A stretch of 64,000 nt of DNA from an uncultured Clostridia bacterium. Its GTDB lineage: Bacteria; Bacillota; Clostridia; Christensenellales; UBA1242. Shown here in pieces: positions 17,131 through 26,328 of this stretch. Location of the stretch: contig CAKVHC010000002.1 in NCBI GenBank assembly GCA_934747805.1, positions 62,001 through 126,000 of the forward strand, in the 5' to 3' direction. Numbering within the stretch: position 1 is the stretch's first letter; the number at the start of each line of letters is the position of its first letter. Both the position numbers and the translations under genes were made by a program. The notes under the pieces are model-generated. The model saw only the letters and a program-made list of their open reading frames with translations, had not been told where the DNA came from and did no database searches.

Positions 17131-18252
17131 ATGACAAGAAAAATTAAGGAAAATAAAGGAAAAAAGATTGCCACAATAGTAACATTTTCCATACTGCTCA
17201 TAATTTTTACGGCAGTATTATGTTTTTCTTCTTTAATTGAACAAGGTGTCAGAAAACTCTTGTTTAGACATAACGTCTTGGAGGACAATGCCAGTTTGCG
17301 TGTCCATTTCATAGATGTAGGACAGGGCGACTGCATTGCAATCAACTTGCCAGACGGCAAAATTATGCTGATAGATGCAGGCTCAAATGATTATTCAAAA
17401 CAGGTCAACGACTATTTGCTATCTAATGTTGTTAATCATCGAGCCAGCAAGAAGCTGGACTATGTTGTTCTGACTCACAGCGATGCAGATCATATTGGTG
17501 GCATGAGCAAGATTCTGACATCATTTAAGATAGGCACTGTATTCCGTCCAGCAATTGCTAGCACAGTGGACGATGACTATGGCGTGGCAAGTTGTTCTTC
17601 GTCAAGCGAGACGTATGCAAGCGTAATTACTAGAGTCAAACAGTTGAAATCCAATGGCACGAATGTCGTCACAAGCACACGTGGGCTTGAGATTGAAGGC
17701 TCAGGATATACTATCCAATTTTTGTCACCATTTACTGATACTTACATAACAACCAACGAGTATTCACCTTATATATTGTTAACTTGCTTTGGTAAGTCAT
17801 TTCTATTCACAGGTGATGCAACTAAAGAAAACGAAACCGAATTAATGACGTATGAGTCAAGTTTAAGTGTCGATGTTCTGAAAGTGGCTCACCACGGCTC
17901 AAGTACATCCACATCAAGAGAGTTTATGGCATATCTGAGTCCTGAATATGCTGTTATTTCAGTCGGCAAAGACAACTCATTCGGGCATCCGACTAGTGAA
18001 ACGCTGGCAAATATCCGTTCGGTTGTGGATAGCGAAAACATTTTGCTAACAAGCGTACTAAACAATATTAGTTTCGTAATTGGCGATGGATACGAGTTCT
18101 CATATTTGACTGGTACGATTTACACCACCATTAATGTTAGTTCTGAATTAATTATTATGATTGCCGTTGGCGTTGATGCAATTTGTGGTAGTATTATTAT
18201 AATTACTTGTGTTCGACAAAAGGCGACAAAAAATGGTCGTAAGAAAAGTTGA
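17131..18252 (+). CDS. ComEC/Rec2-type metallo-beta-lactamase-fold hydrolase
   Basis: A 373-residue protein with an N-terminal membrane helix (about 14-32), the strand FIDVGQGDCIAI, the metal motif THSDADHIGG (about 115), a second ligand region FLFTGDA and AHHGSS. This is the pattern of the nuclease-like C-terminal domain of ComEC, but without the channel domain. A second membrane helix closes the protein (about 340-360). Single-domain forms are common extracellular or surface hydrolases in Clostridia. The start at 17131 fits a leaderless transcript. Confidence 0.85.
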   Translation: MTRKIKENKGKKIATIVTFSILLIIFTAVLCFSSLIEQGVRKLLFRHNVLEDNASLRVHFIDVGQGDCIAINLPDGKIMLIDAGSNDYSKQVNDYLLSNVVNHRASKKLDYVVLTHSDADHIGGMSKILTSFKIGTVFRPAIASTVDDDYGVASCSSSSETYASVITRVKQLKSNGTNVVTSTRGLEIEGSGYTIQFLSPFTDTYITTNEYSPYILLTCFGKSFLFTGDATKENETELMTYESSLSVDVLKVAHHGSSTSTSREFMAYLSPEYAVISVGKDNSFGHPTSETLANIRSVVDSENILLTSVLNNISFVIGDGYEFSYLTGTIYTTINVSSELIIMIAVGVDAICGSIIIITCVRQKATKNGRKKS

Positions 18253-18330
18253 TTAATGTATATAACTTTGTTAAAATTGGTAATTGTTTGTAAAATTCAA
18301 AAAACAATTACTCCCATTTAGGAGGTAAAT

Positions 18331-18813
18331 TTGGATAGAAACGTACTTATAATTGGACTGGCAGAATTCAATGTGAAAAACATTGCAATGAAGTTGGCAG
18401 AGAAGCTAAATCGTATGTATATGGACGTTGATGAACTGATCGAATATCAACTCGTAAACAAACAAGGGCTTAAAAAAGTTGGTCGTGAATATTTTGAAAA
18501 AATACAAAAAGGATGCATTCGTCAAGCGTGTGAATGTGTGAATACTGTGGCCACAATTTCTACGGATTTGTATTTATTTGGCGAATATGCCGAAATTTTG
18601 TCCAAATTTTATGTTATTTTTGTCAATTTTACAAAAAATGATTATTTATTCACCATAGAAAGTTATCCAAAAGAAAGACAATTAGAATTAAAAAATAGAG
18701 TAGTTGTGTTTGATGAAATATGCGCACAAATGACTAAACGTGCAAATTTATCTATAAACTATTCAACAGACGACGAAGTGGTGGATAAAATATTGATTAA
18801 ACTTTGTAAATAA
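18331..18813 (+). CDS. Degenerate shikimate kinase-like protein
   Basis: A 160-residue protein aligned by eye with AroK: NVLIIG strand, then a helix, then YMDVDELIEYQ matching the FIDTDEEIE substrate region, then the helix around residue 60. The P-loop position reads GLAEFNVKN (9-17) where GxxGxGKST is expected, so the Gly and Lys/Ser that bind ATP are missing. Catalysis is not expected. The start is TTG after a strong AGGAGG. The stop is 2 bp before the transketolase-like gene, so the pair is probably translated together. Confidence 0.6.
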   Translation: MDRNVLIIGLAEFNVKNIAMKLAEKLNRMYMDVDELIEYQLVNKQGLKKVGREYFEKIQKGCIRQACECVNTVATISTDLYLFGEYAEILSKFYVIFVNFTKNDYLFTIESYPKERQLELKNRVVVFDEICAQMTKRANLSINYSTDDEVVDKILIKLCK

Positions 18814-18815
18814 TT

Positions 18816-20642
18816 ATGATGGAAAAACAAAAGATATTAGATCAATTACAATTATTGGCACTCGGTCGTGCTGAAATGATGAACGAAAATGAATTGGACG
18901 TAGCAGAGTTAAATGCTCTCTATGTTTTGTTTAGGTGGCATTTTAAATCGAGTTGCAACGCTAATCAATGGTTCAGTAGGGACAGACTATTAATGCCGAA
19001 CGTGGACAACACCAGTTTGGCAATCGCTCTGTACACCTTCGGCTTTTTAAATTATGATAGTGCATATCTTCCGCTTTCGCCGTCGACGCTGAAAAATTGT
19101 GTAGACTTTATCAACGAGTCGCAGTCTGGTCGTGAGATGTTAGGGAATGCTATTGGAATGGCTATTGCGGAAACAGTCTTTGATGAAAAGTTTAGTGCTA
19201 AAGAGTTGCCCATTTGCAGCCACAAAACTTTTGCAATGTTAAACGACGACATTATCGACGAAAAGGCGTTAAAGGTGAGCGAATATGCTGTGAGTTTAGC
19301 GTTGGACAAACTCACGGTAATCTGCACAACAAAAGACTTTCATTTATATAGAAAGTTTTGCGATATGGGGTGGGACACCCATCGTGTTGACGACGTGACG
19401 GACATAAATGTGCTGAAAGAAAGTTTTGATATGTCTGTGCAAAATAATTTGAAACCTTCAATTATTTTTGTAAAAACTAGCAAAATTCCAGTAAAATTCA
19501 AGCGAAATTTGCAACACGAATTAAAAATCGATAAAAACAGTTTGTTGTTGGACGATTTTAATTTAGTCATAGATAAATTCAGAGCCATATTTAATAATGA
19601 ATATATCAAGAGCAAAATCCAATTAATAGATTATTCTCATGTGCTTCCTAGTTCGGCGAAAGAGTTGAAAATGGTTCAGTCGGGCAAGCTGCTAAACTTC
19701 GACACAAGCTTTTATGATTATGACATATCTACATATGAATGTTTCGTTGTTTTCCTCAATGAATATCTGTCAAAAAATCGAGCATCAATAGTTGTATCTA
19801 ATGAAAAAGACCAACTTAAACTCGATGCCTCAAATGATTATTTTGGCGCAACGACTAGATATGGCACAAAGTTGATTATCAACGAGCCATTCGACATAAT
19901 TAATTCAATTGCAAATGGTCTAGCAATGCATCAGCATATGACCACATTTGTAATCACCAACACGAGCGAGCTTGATTGTGCTAGTTTGAGAGTTACTGCC
20001 AGTCAGCATTTGGGTGTAAAATATTTGGTTTTGGATGACAGCATTCTGACTGGTGGCAAACGTCATTCTGTAGAAGGGTATCTCAATATTTCTAGACAAA
20101 AACGCATGCCTACGAGCGCAGTTTTCAAACCTTGCGATTCAGCAGAAATGTATATGTGCTTTGACCATATTTTGCGTTGGCAAGGCGTGGGCTTGATGTT
20201 CGTTACTAATGGTCAGTTGAAATGCATTAATAAATCAACTTTCAGGGTAAACTGGGGCGCATATTTTATGCAAAACAATGTAAAAAATAGGGACGGAATT
20301 ATTTACAGTTCTGGGTTAGAAATGCGTAACAGTTTGCGAGCTAGGAAACGTCTGATTAAGTATGGTCTAAACTTCTTAACAGTTAGTGTTCCGTGCGTCG
20401 AAGTATTTAAAAAACAGCCAGCACACTATTGTTCTCAATTAAAGCCAAATGATAATGATATCGTGCTAATAGTGGATAGCTTGGCAAACAAGAATTCGAA
20501 TGTTTTTTACGGCAAGAATACCACATTAATTACAGTTGAAGAGAACGATGATATCAACTCAGCAAAGCAAAAATTTTCTATAGACAGCATAGTTAAAACT
20601 GTCATTGAACTGTGTAAAAACAAAGATAAAAAAACGGAATAA
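18816..20642 (+). CDS. Degenerate transketolase-like protein
   Basis: A 608-residue protein recognisable as transketolase family by FSRDRLLM (about 53), GNAIGMAIAE (about 110) and the Pyr-domain stretch NEPFDIINSIANGLAMH (356-372) and LDDSILTGGKRHS (407-418). The N-terminal cofactor half has lost the SGHPG His, the GHGS His, the GDG metal motif (NDD at 143-145) and its partner Asn. In the Pyr domain a Glu in the catalytic position (357) and a His (417) remain. TPP binding is therefore doubtful. No ribosome binding site is visible; translation may be coupled to the preceding gene. Confidence 0.6.
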   Translation: MMEKQKILDQLQLLALGRAEMMNENELDVAELNALYVLFRWHFKSSCNANQWFSRDRLLMPNVDNTSLAIALYTFGFLNYDSAYLPLSPSTLKNCVDFINESQSGREMLGNAIGMAIAETVFDEKFSAKELPICSHKTFAMLNDDIIDEKALKVSEYAVSLALDKLTVICTTKDFHLYRKFCDMGWDTHRVDDVTDINVLKESFDMSVQNNLKPSIIFVKTSKIPVKFKRNLQHELKIDKNSLLLDDFNLVIDKFRAIFNNEYIKSKIQLIDYSHVLPSSAKELKMVQSGKLLNFDTSFYDYDISTYECFVVFLNEYLSKNRASIVVSNEKDQLKLDASNDYFGATTRYGTKLIINEPFDIINSIANGLAMHQHMTTFVITNTSELDCASLRVTASQHLGVKYLVLDDSILTGGKRHSVEGYLNISRQKRMPTSAVFKPCDSAEMYMCFDHILRWQGVGLMFVTNGQLKCINKSTFRVNWGAYFMQNNVKNRDGIIYSSGLEMRNSLRARKRLIKYGLNFLTVSVPCVEVFKKQPAHYCSQLKPNDNDIVLIVDSLANKNSNVFYGKNTTLITVEENDDINSAKQKFSIDSIVKTVIELCKNKDKKTE

Positions 20643-20663
20643 TTAATCAAAAAAAACAAAATA

Positions 20664-20692
20664 AAAAAGCGACATTATCGTCGCTTTTTATT
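20664..20692 (+). terminator. Terminator after transketolase-like gene
   Basis: Ten-base arms AAAAAGCGAC/GTCGCTTTTT with a 6-nt loop. Confidence 0.8.
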
Positions 20693-20710
20693 TGAGTGGT
20701 TTTTCGCCAC

Positions 20711-20732
20711 ATGTGAAGTATTTACTTCACAT
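20711..20732. repeat. Perfect 22-bp palindrome
   Basis: Arms ATGTGAAGTA and TACTTCACAT with a 2-nt centre, between the two terminators of the convergent gap. The rest of 20643-20898 is AT-rich with no gene. Confidence 0.55.
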
Positions 20733-20786
20733 TATTAATTTGTGAAAAAAAATTAAAAATATTCATAAAATATACTAAAATTTAAT

Positions 20787-20815
20787 AAAAAATGCGTTTT
20801 TTCACGCATTTTTTA
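20787..20815. terminator. Bidirectional terminator, nifJ side
   Basis: AAATGCG/CGCATTT stem with flanking A and T runs, usable from both strands. It lies 84 bp beyond the nifJ stop codon. Confidence 0.65.
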
Positions 20816-20898
20816 TAGGATTTATAAAAATATTAAGCGATTTATTAAATTATTTTTTATTAAATTCTAATAAATTATTTAATTTTTTAATAATTATT

Positions 20899-23800
20899 TT
20901 ATTTAATAAATTTTTTATAATTTTCACGTCTAGCAAAGGCATCTTGTTCACACATTTTTTGCAAGATTTCCGCTTGTTCAGGTTCGGCACGCTTTAGTGC
21001 TGAAAAACGGTTCTCGGTTTGTAAAAATTCTTGCATCGTAATGGTTGGATCTGGTGAGTCAATTTGCATTTTATGTTCGCTTCTTGGATCATATCTAAAC
21101 AAGGTTAAATAGCCTGAAGAAACTGCGAGCTTTTGATGTAAGTTTGCGTTCTGCATATCGATGCCGTGATTGATGCAAGGAGCATATGCGAATATGATGC
21201 TTGGGCCGTCGAAACTCTCTGCTTCGACAAATGCACGCATCAATTGATTTGGATCTGCACCAAGACAAACATTTGCCACATAGACGTCGCCATAACTCAT
21301 GGCAATCATAGGCAAATCTTTTTTCTTAGTTTGCTTGCCATCTGCGCTAAATTTTGCCATTGCACCACGTGGAGTAGATTTGCTCGTCTGACCACCAGTG
21401 TTGCTGTAAACTTCTGTGTCAAGTACTAAGATATTTACGTTCTCGCCTGATGCTAAAACGTGGTCAAGTCCGCCAAAGCCAATGTCGTAAGCCCAGCCGT
21501 CGCCGCCGATTATCCAAATGCTTGGTTTAACCATGAGGTTGGAACTTTGTATCCATTTTTCTTTTGGACCCAGTTTCAATTCCTGAAGCTGTTCATAACA
21601 CTTTTCGCTAATGCCAGCATCTTCGCTATTGGCAACGAATTTGTCTACAATATTTTTCACTTCAGGTGAAAGAGAAGTTTCGTTCTTAAGTCGATCGATA
21701 AAGCACTTCCTTGCGTTCTTGCGACCTAGAGCTATTCCGAGCCCGTATTCAGCGTTGTCTTCAAACAAACTGTTTGCCCATGCCGGTCCTCGTCCTTGTT
21801 CGTCCTTTGCATATGGGCAGCTAGGGAATGACGCAGAGTAAATGCTGCTGCAGCCTGTTGCGTTGGCAACAATCATTCGGTTGCCGAATAGTTGGCTCAC
21901 AAGTTTGATGTATGGAGTTTCGCCACATCCGGCACACGCACCGCTAAACTCGAAATAACTCTTTTCAAATTGACTGCCTTTCACACTAGTGCGGTCATAA
22001 GGATTGGCTGATTTGATTTTGTTAAAGCTATTGTATTTTTCGAGTTCGCTATTTACACATTCAACATAAGGACGCATTTGCAGTGCTTTTTGTTTGGCTG
22101 GGCAGACCTGTGCACACAGTCCACAGCCTGTGCAGTCAAGCGGACTGACTTGCAAAACGAATTTTCCGTCAGCGCCGAACGCATTTCTTTGTGCCAAACA
22201 ACTGTCAATTTCTTCACCATTTTTCACAAACTTTGGTCTAATGGCAGAATGTGGACAAACAAATGAACAGCGATTGCACTGAATGCAGTTTTCACTAATC
22301 CAACAAGGCAATTTGTCTGCAATGCCTCGTTTTTCCAGTTTCGCCGTGTCAGTTGGCATGCTGCCATCCGCATTGAATGTTGAAACCTTGATTTTGTTTC
22401 CCTGACAACTAGCGATTGGCTGCATAATGTCTGTGTAGAATGCCGATTTTCCTTTAGTTTTTTGAGTAGTGGCGTATTCAACCTTGTCATAATCCACTTT
22501 TTGCAGTAGTCCACGAGCTTTTTCCAGTGCAGAAATGTTGATATTCACCACATCCGAGCCTTTCTTGGCCAATGTTTTCATGATAGAGTTCTTCAACTCG
22601 AGCAGTGCAATCTTGGAGTCAAATTTTCCATTTAGGGCAAAGAACCCTGCAAGCATTATGTTGTTGATTTTGTTGTTCAATCCACATTCGTGGGCGAGTG
22701 TGGTGGCATCAAGCGTGTAGAAATGCACATTTTTTGCCCTTAATGACTCAATTAATTCACGGCTGATAGGTGACTTTGGTGGCATATTTGCCAGAATTAC
22801 ACCACCGTCCTTAATATACTCGCCATATGGGAACTTGTTTACAAATGCGGAGTTGTTTATCATTAAGAAGTCCACTTTCGCCGAGTTGAAGCTGTCTATA
22901 ATAGGTTGGTCGTCTAGACGAATATGGCTAGTTGTCATACTGCCAGATTTTTTGCTGTCGTATTCAAAATAGCCTTGCGAGTATTTGCCAGTGATTTTTG
23001 ACAAAATCTTGCCCAACGTTTTAGAAGCCGACACGCTGCCGTCACTGCCGATGCCATAAATTCGTACGCAATATTGGCTGTCATCCGCCTGATAAGAGTT
23101 TTCAACCTCAAGCGAGTTGCCACTCAAGTCGTCATCAATGCCCACGCTGAAACGTATTTTGCCGTCCTTGCGCATATTATCATATACGGCATTTGCCATA
23201 TTCACGTCGAATTCTTTGCCACCCAGTCCATAGACACCGGCAAACAACTTGGCTTTGATGCCCTGATTGTGACATGCATTCAAAACGGCGTTATACAGGC
23301 TGTCAGCATTAACGAAATCGGCATTTCGATCGAGAATAGTTATGTTTTTCACTGTCTTAGGCAAGATTTCAGCCAAGCGTTTTTCATCAAACGGAGCGAA
23401 CAATCTAATTTGCACAACACCGCATTTTTCACGTTTTTTGCAGGCAAGCACGCAGCTAGACGTAGACGAGCCAAGCGTTACAATTACGTTTTCGGCCTTA
23501 GGGTCGCCAACATAATCGAGAGTATGATAGCTCTTGCCAGTCAACTCATTAATTTTTTCCAATGCGGAATTAAAGTTTTCTATAACATTATTATAGGCAG
23601 GCGCACTTGCCATGCGGTTTTGGAAAAACACATCAGGGTTCTGAGCTGTGCCTTTGCAAATAGGTTTGATAGGATTCAAGCCTTCGCTTCGGAATGCATC
23701 CACAAGTGACATCGGCAACGCCGACTTGATTTCTTCTGGTGTGAATTGGTCAATGGTGTTGAGTTCGTGGCTCGTTCTAAAACCGTCAAAGAAAACTACG

Positions 23801-24294
23801 AATGGCAGACGACTATTGAGTGCACAGATTTGCGTCGCAAGTGCCAGGTCGTTTACTTCTTGCACACTGTCACAGACGACAAAGTTGTATCCAGTCTTTA
23901 GGCAGGCGTAAATGTCACCGTGATCGCAAAAAATGTTGAGCGCATGCGTTGCCACACTGCGAGAAGCCACGTACATAACATTAGGCAAATGCTCACCTGC
24001 GATTTTGTACATATTAGGAATCATCAATAGCAGCCCTTGACTAGACGTGAATGTGGTGGCGAGCTGTCCGCTGGTGAGAGCCCCATGCATTGCTCCGCTA
24101 GCGCCAGCTTCACTCTGCATTTCGGTGATAGTCATAGTGTTGCCGAATGCGTTGGGCACCTTTTCGCTGCGCATCAAGTCGCAACTCTCACTCATGCTAC
24201 TGCTAGGAGTAATAGGGTATATAAATGCACTATCGTTGCATTGATAAGCGATATGCGATGCGGCAGTATTGCCGTCAACTGTGATTCTTTTCAT
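20899..24294 (-). CDS. nifJ: Pyruvate:ferredoxin (flavodoxin) oxidoreductase
   Basis: A 1131-residue single-chain PFOR that oxidises pyruvate to acetyl-CoA and CO2 and reduces ferredoxin, the central carbon step of an anaerobe. In order: the Pyr domain (AFIYPITPSSSMSE), domains II and III, the gamma domain, two 4Fe-4S motifs (CIQCNRCSFVCP and CTGCGLCAQVCP), then the TPP domain with CAGCGETPY, GGDGWAYDIGFGG and SNTGGQ. The length is normal. The ATG at 24294 follows AAAGGAATG; an ATG two codons earlier overlaps the site. Expressed alone, divergent from truA. Confidence 0.97.
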   Translation of the reverse strand: MKRITVDGNTAASHIAYQCNDSAFIYPITPSSSMSESCDLMRSEKVPNAFGNTMTITEMQSEAGASGAMHGALTSGQLATTFTSSQGLLLMIPNMYKIAGEHLPNVMYVASRSVATHALNIFCDHGDIYACLKTGYNFVVCDSVQEVNDLALATQICALNSRLPFVVFFDGFRTSHELNTIDQFTPEEIKSALPMSLVDAFRSEGLNPIKPICKGTAQNPDVFFQNRMASAPAYNNVIENFNSALEKINELTGKSYHTLDYVGDPKAENVIVTLGSSTSSCVLACKKREKCGVVQIRLFAPFDEKRLAEILPKTVKNITILDRNADFVNADSLYNAVLNACHNQGIKAKLFAGVYGLGGKEFDVNMANAVYDNMRKDGKIRFSVGIDDDLSGNSLEVENSYQADDSQYCVRIYGIGSDGSVSASKTLGKILSKITGKYSQGYFEYDSKKSGSMTTSHIRLDDQPIIDSFNSAKVDFLMINNSAFVNKFPYGEYIKDGGVILANMPPKSPISRELIESLRAKNVHFYTLDATTLAHECGLNNKINNIMLAGFFALNGKFDSKIALLELKNSIMKTLAKKGSDVVNINISALEKARGLLQKVDYDKVEYATTQKTKGKSAFYTDIMQPIASCQGNKIKVSTFNADGSMPTDTAKLEKRGIADKLPCWISENCIQCNRCSFVCPHSAIRPKFVKNGEEIDSCLAQRNAFGADGKFVLQVSPLDCTGCGLCAQVCPAKQKALQMRPYVECVNSELEKYNSFNKIKSANPYDRTSVKGSQFEKSYFEFSGACAGCGETPYIKLVSQLFGNRMIVANATGCSSIYSASFPSCPYAKDEQGRGPAWANSLFEDNAEYGLGIALGRKNARKCFIDRLKNETSLSPEVKNIVDKFVANSEDAGISEKCYEQLQELKLGPKEKWIQSSNLMVKPSIWIIGGDGWAYDIGFGGLDHVLASGENVNILVLDTEVYSNTGGQTSKSTPRGAMAKFSADGKQTKKKDLPMIAMSYGDVYVANVCLGADPNQLMRAFVEAESFDGPSIIFAYAPCINHGIDMQNANLHQKLAVSSGYLTLFRYDPRSEHKMQIDSPDPTITMQEFLQTENRFSALKRAEPEQAEILQKMCEQDAFARRENYKKFIK

Positions 24295-24368
24295 AAACAT
24301 TCCTTTATATGTAGATTTACAAATAAGTGTATATATATTGGCTCAAAAAGTCAAATGTTACAATCGCT

Positions 24369-24396
24369 TTGCAAACTTTTTTTGTTATGTTATAAT
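24369..24396 (+). promoter_or_regulatory. Leaderless promoter of truA
   Basis: TTGCAA (24369-24374), 16 nt, TATAAT (24391-24396), 5 nt to the ATG. The AAGG in those 5 nt is too close to act as a ribosome binding site. Confidence 0.6.
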
Positions 24397-24401
24397 AAGG
24401 T

Positions 24402-25136
24402 ATGAGATATTTACTACAGTTGGCCTACAAAGGCACAAATTTTAGCGGTTATCAACGTCAACCAGACAAACGCACCGTTCAGGGTGTGCTGGAAGATGCG
24501 ATTAATAAGGTTTTTGGTGAAGAAATAGTCAGTTTTGCTTCTGGCAGAACGGATGCAGGCGTGCACGCTCTGGGACAAATGGTGCATTTCGATAGCGACA
24601 AGTTAATCGATTTTTCCAGTCTTAAATATTCGCTCAATTCCCTTTTGCCGGACGATGTTAGGGTGGTAAAGATTATTGACGGCGGTCAATTGCATGCTCG
24701 CTATTCCGCCAAGCATAAACGTTATGGCTACACCTTTTATGTGGACGATTGCGAACGTGTCATGCTCGTCGACCGTGCGTATTTTGTCTATGGTGACTTG
24801 AACGTGCGTTTGATGAGGCGTGCGTGTAGGCTTTTCAAGGGCGAGCATGATTTCAAGTCCTTTCAGGCCACAGGCAGCACGGCAAAAACGACCGTGCGCA
24901 CAATCTACGATTGCCGAATTGTGTATGACCGAATGAATGACACCTATCGCATCGAGGTGGAAGGCAATGGCTTTCTATATAAAATGGTGCGTTTTATCGC
25001 AGGTAGCCTTATCAAAGTGGGCAAAGGCAAACTCTCACTTGAACAACTGAAAGACGCTCTTGACGGCGGAGACCTGCCAAAAAACATTGTCCTGCCATCC
25101 CATGCACTCACTCTTTTAAACGTAAAATACGACTAA
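24402..25136 (+). CDS. truA: tRNA pseudouridine(38-40) synthase
   Basis: A 244-residue enzyme that isomerises U38-U40 in the anticodon arm. The start LAYKGTNFSGYQRQP, the catalytic Asp in SGRTDAGVHALGQ (about residue 50) and the C-terminal FLYKMVRFIAGSLIKVG are all present. The length is standard. It stands as a single gene with its own promoter and a strong terminator. Confidence 0.96.
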   Translation: MRYLLQLAYKGTNFSGYQRQPDKRTVQGVLEDAINKVFGEEIVSFASGRTDAGVHALGQMVHFDSDKLIDFSSLKYSLNSLLPDDVRVVKIIDGGQLHARYSAKHKRYGYTFYVDDCERVMLVDRAYFVYGDLNVRLMRRACRLFKGEHDFKSFQATGSTAKTTVRTIYDCRIVYDRMNDTYRIEVEGNGFLYKMVRFIAGSLIKVGKGKLSLEQLKDALDGGDLPKNIVLPSHALTLLNVKYD

Positions 25137-25163
25137 CACGGCAACTCTCGCCGTGTTTTTTGT
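25135..25163 (+). terminator. Terminator after truA
   Basis: AACACGGC/GCCGTGTT stem with a 7-nt loop and T6, starting in the stop codon. Confidence 0.8.
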
Positions 25164-25214
25164 TAAACTGAAATGCATTAATGACGGATAAAACGACAAA
25201 TTGCTCCAAAATAA

Positions 25215-25650
25215 ACAATTTGGTCAGATTTCGATACTTATTGGGTAATTGATGAGAAAATAAACAATGGTTATCCAATGTTGAAAAAAAATTATTCAAG
25301 TCGCCAAAGTAACAGGCTTTTAAGGAAAAGCTAGTGCATATCACCCATACCTTGTTAAAACGCACCAAGACTTATTGGGTGTAGTTGGCAGAGTGCTGGC
25401 AGACGGATATTTGCGAGACTGCAACCTTAGCGGAAGCATAATCGGCGTGCTTAACACCAAAGCGACCAATGAGTGCAGCGGCGTAGTGGGTAAGTAAGAA
25501 ATAAATGGTGCGATTGACTGCACAACTACCTACACCGAACTTAAATATGCCAAGATTGGTGGCACTACTGAATCACCAACTTATACATACTATCTGTACG
25601 ATTGGACATACATCACAACCACTTTGTACAACAAAAAGGTGCAGGCGTAA
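25215..25650 (+). pseudogene. Relic of a GLUG-type surface-protein gene
   Basis: No intact gene lies here, but two frames hold family-like sequence. Frame one (25215-25300) reads SDFDTYWVIDEKINNGYPMLK, the usual end of a GLUG adhesin domain and close to SWLDFDDYWIIDSSVNDGLPV in the 3239-residue protein of this window. After a frame change, 25324-25650 reads LLGVVGRVLADGYLRDCNLSGSI and CSGVVGK, then a TAA at 25495-25497 and further sequence to a TAA at 25648-25650. At least one frameshift and one internal stop make this a decayed gene fragment. 25651-25776 shows nothing further. Confidence 0.6.
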
Positions 25651-25776
25651 ATATCGTTTTCCATTGTGTGCGGTCAGCGTTTTCAAAGGCTAAGATGCGA
25701 CAATTAAACGTGTGAAAACTATAATATCGTAGCGCATAAAAAATGCAAAATTGCGACACATTTTCAAAAAATACGC

Positions 25777-25805
25777 TTGACACACGGACGGATTTATTAT
25801 ATAAT
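25777..25805 (+). promoter_or_regulatory. Promoter of rplM-rpsI
   Basis: Consensus TTGACA (25777-25782), 17 nt, TATAAT (25800-25805). The leader of about 75 nt before rplM is long enough for an autoregulatory L13-type structure, but I could not confirm one. It ends in AGGGAG. Confidence 0.8.
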
Positions 25806-25885
25806 AACAAACGAATTGATAATCTTAGTTTAGGTATCCACACGCTTAAAGGGGGATTTAGGTTCAAATTTTTAGGGAGAAAAAT

Positions 25886-26326
25886 ATGAATACTATTTCA
25901 GCAAACAAATCGACCGTCAACAAGAAATGGTACATCATTGATGCTAATGGCAAAGTTTTGGGCCGTGTTGCAAGCGAAGCAGCAGCTATTCTTCGTGGCA
26001 AGCACAAAACCAACTTCACACCAAACGTGGATTGTGGCGACTATGTCATCATCATTAATAGTGACAAAGCTGTTTTGACTGGCGATAAACTTACACAGAA
26101 AAATTTTAAAACATATTCAGGATATGTAGGCGGACTTAAACTTACTCCATATAAGACAATGATGGCAGAGAAATCTGACGTTGCAATGTTGAGAGCAGTT
26201 AGAGGAATGCTTCCAAAGAACTCACTTGGACGTAAAATGTTGACACACTGTCACGTTTACAAAGACGAAAAGCACGACCAAGAAGCACAAAAACCAGAAG
26301 TATGGACATTGAAGGGGGATAAATAA
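25886..26326 (+). CDS. rplM: 50S ribosomal protein L13
   Basis: A 146-residue large-subunit protein. It has WYIIDANGKVLGRVASEAAAILRGKHKTNFTPNVDCGDYVIIIN and the Lys-rich YSGYVGGLK region, followed by AVRGMLPKNSLGRKML. It is the first gene of the classic rplM-rpsI operon, with 2 bp to the next start. Strong promoter and site. Confidence 0.98.
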   Translation: MNTISANKSTVNKKWYIIDANGKVLGRVASEAAAILRGKHKTNFTPNVDCGDYVIIINSDKAVLTGDKLTQKNFKTYSGYVGGLKLTPYKTMMAEKSDVAMLRAVRGMLPKNSLGRKMLTHCHVYKDEKHDQEAQKPEVWTLKGDK

Positions 26327-26328
26327 TC

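Noticed and set aside
23074..23709. 211-residue plus-strand frame inside nifJ
   Set aside because: Shadow of nifJ; composition follows the reversed codon pattern.
25806..25885. L13 autoregulatory leader RNA before rplM
   Set aside because: The length would allow it, but I could not fold a convincing conserved structure by eye.
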